A stretch of DNA of 64,000 nucleotides from Pseudoprimorskyibacter insulae (GTDB taxonomy: Bacteria > Pseudomonadota > Alphaproteobacteria > Rhodobacterales > Rhodobacteraceae). Within the stretch, counting starts at the first letter, position 1; every line of letters starts with the position of its first letter. This document shows, piece after piece, positions 61,449-64,000 of the stretch. The DNA is taken from NCBI RefSeq assembly GCF_900302505.1, contig NZ_OMOJ01000009.1:1-64000 (forward strand). Direction: 5' to 3'. Under the pieces are notes generated by a model that was not told where the DNA came from, did not search any database, and saw only the letters and a program-made list of their open reading frames with translations. A program made the position numbers and the translations under genes.

Positions 61449-61967
61449 ATGAAGATTGCTTATACGATGGGCCCTGGGCGCGGTGATACCGATCAGTTGC
61501 TTTTCACTTTGGCGCAACACCTCGCGTCTGACGGGTATCGAACATGCGGCACGGTTCAGATCAACACGGATTGTGGCGCGCATCCGTGCGACATGGATGT
61601 CAAGGTGCTCCCGGATGGGCCTGTGTTGCGAATTTCCCAGAACCTCGGGGCCGGGGCGAGGGGATGCCGACTGGACCCTGCCACTCTCGAAACGGCTGTT
61701 GGACTGGTCGAGACAGGGCTTGAGGCCACCCCGGAGCTGCTGATCGTGAACAAGTTCGGAAAGCACGAGGCCGATGGTCGGGGGTTCCGTTCGGTGATCG
61801 CAGAGGCCATTGCGCGCGATATGCCCGTTCTTGTTGGGGTCAACGCATTAAACTTGGAGGCCTTTCAAGACTTCGTGGGCCCTGAAGCAACAGAGCTCGA
61901 GCCTTCCCTGGAGGACTTGGTCCGTTGGCTACAAACTGTGTTGAACAAGGAACGGGATGTGGCCTGA
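61449..61967 (+). CDS. DUF2478 family protein
   Basis: The 172-aa protein starts MKIAYTMGPGRGDTDQLLFT and contains CGTVQINTDCGAHPCDMDVK, GARGCRLDPATLETAVGLVE and LIVNKFGKHEADGRGFRSVI with VNKFGKHE as a nucleotide-binding-like segment. DUF2478 proteins are often next to molybdenum transport or cofactor genes and look like P-loop-related NTPases. The start ATG 61449 lies 16 bases after moeA. It is probably the last gene of the nar unit; a role in molybdenum metabolism is inferred. Confidence 0.8.
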   Translation: MKIAYTMGPGRGDTDQLLFTLAQHLASDGYRTCGTVQINTDCGAHPCDMDVKVLPDGPVLRISQNLGAGARGCRLDPATLETAVGLVETGLEATPELLIVNKFGKHEADGRGFRSVIAEAIARDMPVLVGVNALNLEAFQDFVGPEATELEPSLEDLVRWLQTVLNKERDVA

Positions 61968-61986
61968 GACCTTTCACGCCGCATCT

Positions 61987-62000
61987 GTGATCTCGGTCAA
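61987..62000. promoter_or_regulatory. Degenerate FNR-type box upstream of hemN
   Basis: GTGAT-CTCG-GTCAA matches the FNR consensus in eight of ten positions, about 140 bases before hemN. hemN is commonly anaerobically induced, but this site is weak. Confidence 0.35.
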
Positions 62001-62136
62001 GGACGGATCAAGGGTTGTCGGTGAGAATGATCAGAACATGAGCTGATTGAAATGGCTTTTGGAAGACAGGCAACAATCGCGCGACATTTTTTCCCGGAAT
62101 CAAGTCGGGGCATGATCGGAGCAGATCGGAACATCA

Positions 62137-63486
62137 ATGACGGACACGCTGAAAACCTACATGAGCCGCAATGTACCGCGCTACACGAGTTATCCGACTG
62201 CCCCGCACTTCTCCAAGGCGGTAAGGCCAGCGGATTACGCCAACTGGCTCTCCTCGCTCTCTCCAAAGGAACCCGTATCTCTCTATTTGCACGTTCCCTA
62301 TTGCCGCGAGCTTTGCTGGTATTGCGGGTGCAACATGAAGTTGGCCCGAAAAGATGCGCCTGTCGCGCAATACGCGCAGACGCTCAACCAGGAAATCCGT
62401 CTTCTGGCCAAACAATTGCCGGACCGCATGTCGATTTCTCATTTGCATTGGGGTGGGGGGACACCGACGGCGCTGGTGCCGGATGATCTGGAGCGCGCGA
62501 TGCAGAGCGTCCGGGACAATTTCGACATCACCGCTGACGCCGAACTTGCCATCGAGAGCGATCCGCGCACGCTCACGGATGAAATGATCCGGCGGATCGG
62601 ACAGTTGGGCTTCACCCGCGCCAGTTTCGGCGTGCAGGAATTCGATCCGAAGGTTCAGAAAGCCATTAATCGCGTCCAGCCACCCGAAATGGTGCGCCAT
62701 TCGGTCGAAGAGTTGCGCCTGGCAGGGGTGGCGGGCATCAACTTCGATTTGATCTACGGCCTGCCGCACCAGACTGTCGCCACGCTGCTGGAAACGATCC
62801 GCCTCTGCATCGACATGCGCCCGGACCGGATTGCGCTCTTCGGCTATGCACATGTGCCTTGGATGGCCAAGAAACAGCGACTGATCGATGAAACCGCGCT
62901 GCCGGGGAGCGCAGAACGGCTTCGACAATCACAATCGGCCGCCAGCGCGCTGGTCGAGGCGGGGTACGTCGCCATCGGACTGGATCACTTCGCACTTCCA
63001 AACGATTCCATGGCGAAAGCCGCCAAGGCAGGCACCCTGCGGCGCAATTTCCAAGGCTATACCACGGATCGTGCCGAAACCATGCTCGGGGTTGGATCGA
63101 CATCCATCGGTCGCACCCCTTCGGGATATGTGCAGAACCTGTCGGAAACCGGGGCTTGGGCACGGTCCATCGACGCCGGTGTTTTGCCGGTCGCCAAGGG
63201 CGTCGCCCTGAGCCAGGATGATACTTTGCGGGGCCATGTGATCGACCGGCTGATGTGTACCGGCGAAGTTGATCTTGATGCGGCGGCCCTGCGGGCCGGT
63301 GTCTCGCAGAATTGGTATCACATCCATGAGCAGGAGTTGGCCACGCTCGAAGCGGACGGACTGATTGCGCGCCGTGCTGGCCGGATCTCTATGACCAAGG
63401 AAGGCGCGCCGGTTGTGCGAGTGGTTGCAGCAGTCTTTGATGCCTATCTTGCGACCAATATCGCGCGGCATGCAGTGGCGGTCTGA
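62137..63486 (+). CDS. hemN: Oxygen-independent coproporphyrinogen III oxidase
   Basis: The 449-aa radical-SAM enzyme makes protoporphyrinogen IX without oxygen. The cluster motif CxxxCxxC is at 56, 60 and 63 in YCRELCWYCGCNMK. Other family segments are LHWGGGTPTALVPDDLERAM, ESDPRTLTDEMIRRIGQLGF, SFGVQEFDPKVQKAINRVQP and LGVGSTSIGRTPSGYVQNLS. The length (about 450) is normal for HemN. It supplies haem for NarI and other cytochromes under anoxia. ATG 62137 gives the correct N-terminus. Confidence 0.95.
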   Translation: MTDTLKTYMSRNVPRYTSYPTAPHFSKAVRPADYANWLSSLSPKEPVSLYLHVPYCRELCWYCGCNMKLARKDAPVAQYAQTLNQEIRLLAKQLPDRMSISHLHWGGGTPTALVPDDLERAMQSVRDNFDITADAELAIESDPRTLTDEMIRRIGQLGFTRASFGVQEFDPKVQKAINRVQPPEMVRHSVEELRLAGVAGINFDLIYGLPHQTVATLLETIRLCIDMRPDRIALFGYAHVPWMAKKQRLIDETALPGSAERLRQSQSAASALVEAGYVAIGLDHFALPNDSMAKAAKAGTLRRNFQGYTTDRAETMLGVGSTSIGRTPSGYVQNLSETGAWARSIDAGVLPVAKGVALSQDDTLRGHVIDRLMCTGEVDLDAAALRAGVSQNWYHIHEQELATLEADGLIARRAGRISMTKEGAPVVRVVAAVFDAYLATNIARHAVAV

Positions 63487-63550
63487 TGAACGTCAGGTCC
63501 TCCGGGCGGGGGGCCGCAGAACGGCACTTGAAGAACGAAAGGAGAGATAT

Positions 63551-63574
63551 TAGTTAGTAATAGATAACTAACTA
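63551..63574. promoter_or_regulatory. Inverted repeat before the TetR gene, likely TetR operator
   Basis: TAGTTAGT and ACTAACTA form an 8-bp inverted repeat spaced by eight bases, ending 11 bases before the TetR-type start. It is probably where the regulator represses itself. Confidence 0.6.
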
Positions 63575-63585
63575 GGACAACGGAA

Positions 63586-64000
63586 ATGCCGCGCAAATCC
63601 GCCGATGATCGCAAGGCAGAGATCGTTGCAACCGCCCTGAGGTTGGCTGATGAGCTTGGGCCGGACCGGCTTACGACCCAGGCAGTCGCGGATGCCGTTG
63701 GGCTGACCCAACCCGCGATCTTCCGACATTTCCCGACGAAACAGGCCCTTTGGCAGGCGGTGGCAGAGGTCATCACTGAAAGGATGACAAACGCATGGCA
63801 GGGAGCACTGGCGAAAGAGCGTGAGCCGGATCGACAGCTGGTCGCGCTCGTTCTCGTTCAATTTCGCCAGATAGAAGCCAATCCCGCGATCCCCGCGATC
63901 CTGCATTCACACGAATTGCAAACCGAAAACAGCGATCTGCGGCAGAGTTTCCGCGTACTGATGACGCGGTTTCAGGGACTGCTGCAGGCAGAGCTCACCC
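63586..64000 (+). CDS. TetR/AcrR family regulator, cut by window end
   Basis: The first 138 residues are visible: MPRKSADDRKAEIVATALRL, DELGPDRLTTQAVADAVGLT, QPAIFRHFPTKQALWQAVAE. This is a TetR DNA-binding domain, and the ligand domain follows but is incomplete. ATG 63586 has GGA at about nine bases upstream. Targets are unknown; genes to the right of the window are the first candidates, together with its own promoter. Confidence 0.85.
   Translation, partial: MPRKSADDRKAEIVATALRLADELGPDRLTTQAVADAVGLTQPAIFRHFPTKQALWQAVAEVITERMTNAWQGALAKEREPDRQLVALVLVQFRQIEANPAIPAILHSHELQTENSDLRQSFRVLMTRFQGLLQAELT

Noticed and set aside
1-64000. CRISPR arrays, tRNA and rRNA genes
   Set aside because: I saw no regularly spaced repeats, no cloverleaf-like tRNA with a CCA or T-arm pattern, and no rRNA segments.

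Overview
The window looks like part of a large alphaproteobacterial plasmid or chromid, most likely from a Rhodobacteraceae (Roseobacter-group) member. The reasons are a complete repABC module, a high-GC coding style, a plasmid 'satellite gene' island typical of Rhodobacterales and Rhizobiales (two DUF736 domains, a DarB-like methyltransferase-helicase, a ParB-like protein, DUF3768 and ArdC), and a Paracoccus-like narR/narK-fusion/narGHJI arrangement. Taxonomy is inferred from gene families and order only; no database was searched.

Layout. (1) 1-1.8 kb: the end of an IS5-type element has cut off the 5' end of a subtilisin-like (S8) peptidase gene. (2) 1.9-15 kb, minus strand: a plasmid backbone island that resembles the leading region of a conjugative plasmid. 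It carries the DUF736 protein, DUF6915, DUF6878, a 1420-aa methyltransferase/strawberry-notch helicase, a RelB/ParE-type toxin-antitoxin pair, DUF6927- and DUF3085-like proteins, a 660-aa ParB-domain protein, DUF3768 and ArdC. One small gene in it carries a premature amber codon. A recurring element centred on AAAGYRGGCTTT (minus sense) lies upstream of several of these genes. (3) 15-21.9 kb: a gene-poor stretch, two 14-16 bp palindromes (likely parS), repC, a probable counter-transcribed RNA, repB, repA, a serine recombinase and a DUF1612/HTH-like protein. (4) 21.9-22.8 kb: a scar where a LysR C-terminal fragment meets a kynureninase C-terminal fragment. (5) 23-41.7 kb: a catabolic island with creatinase, a GlxA-type regulator, a Rieske oxygenase joined to hutUGHI, divergent hutF-hutC, a kinase/M23/phospho-lyase-like fusion, a LysR-controlled PhyH oxygenase-MFS pair, a Cds1-like cysteine desulfhydrase and a TSUP exporter. 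(6) 41.8-64 kb: a nitrate respiration and nitrosative-stress block with DUF6522, NsrR, truncated haemoglobin, a RIC-like haemerythrin, 5-formyl-THF cyclo-ligase, NnrS, NnrU, a CBS protein, two DUF6455 proteins, an AhpD-like protein, NarR, the NarK1-NarK2 fusion, NarGHJI, parvulin, haemerythrin, beta-carbonic anhydrase, MoeA, DUF2478, HemN and a TetR regulator cut by the window end.

How the parts work together. The catabolic island would turn creatine, histidine (HutH, U, I, F, G to glutamate, formate and ammonia) and probably a phosphorylatable amino compound such as hydroxylysine or ethanolamine into central metabolites, a diet consistent with animal-tissue nitrogen. The nar block gives anaerobic nitrate respiration (NarK uptake, NarGHI reduction, NarJ and MoeA cofactor assembly, HemN for oxygen-independent haem synthesis) together with nitric oxide defence. 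Two perfect FNR/NNR-type boxes (TTGAT-N4-ATCAA) and one near-perfect one place much of it under oxygen/NO control. Two system-level features deserve most attention: the DarB/ArdC/ParB-like plasmid island with its shared upstream element, and the catabolic island with an orphan Rieske oxygenase in the hut operon and the three-domain fusion.
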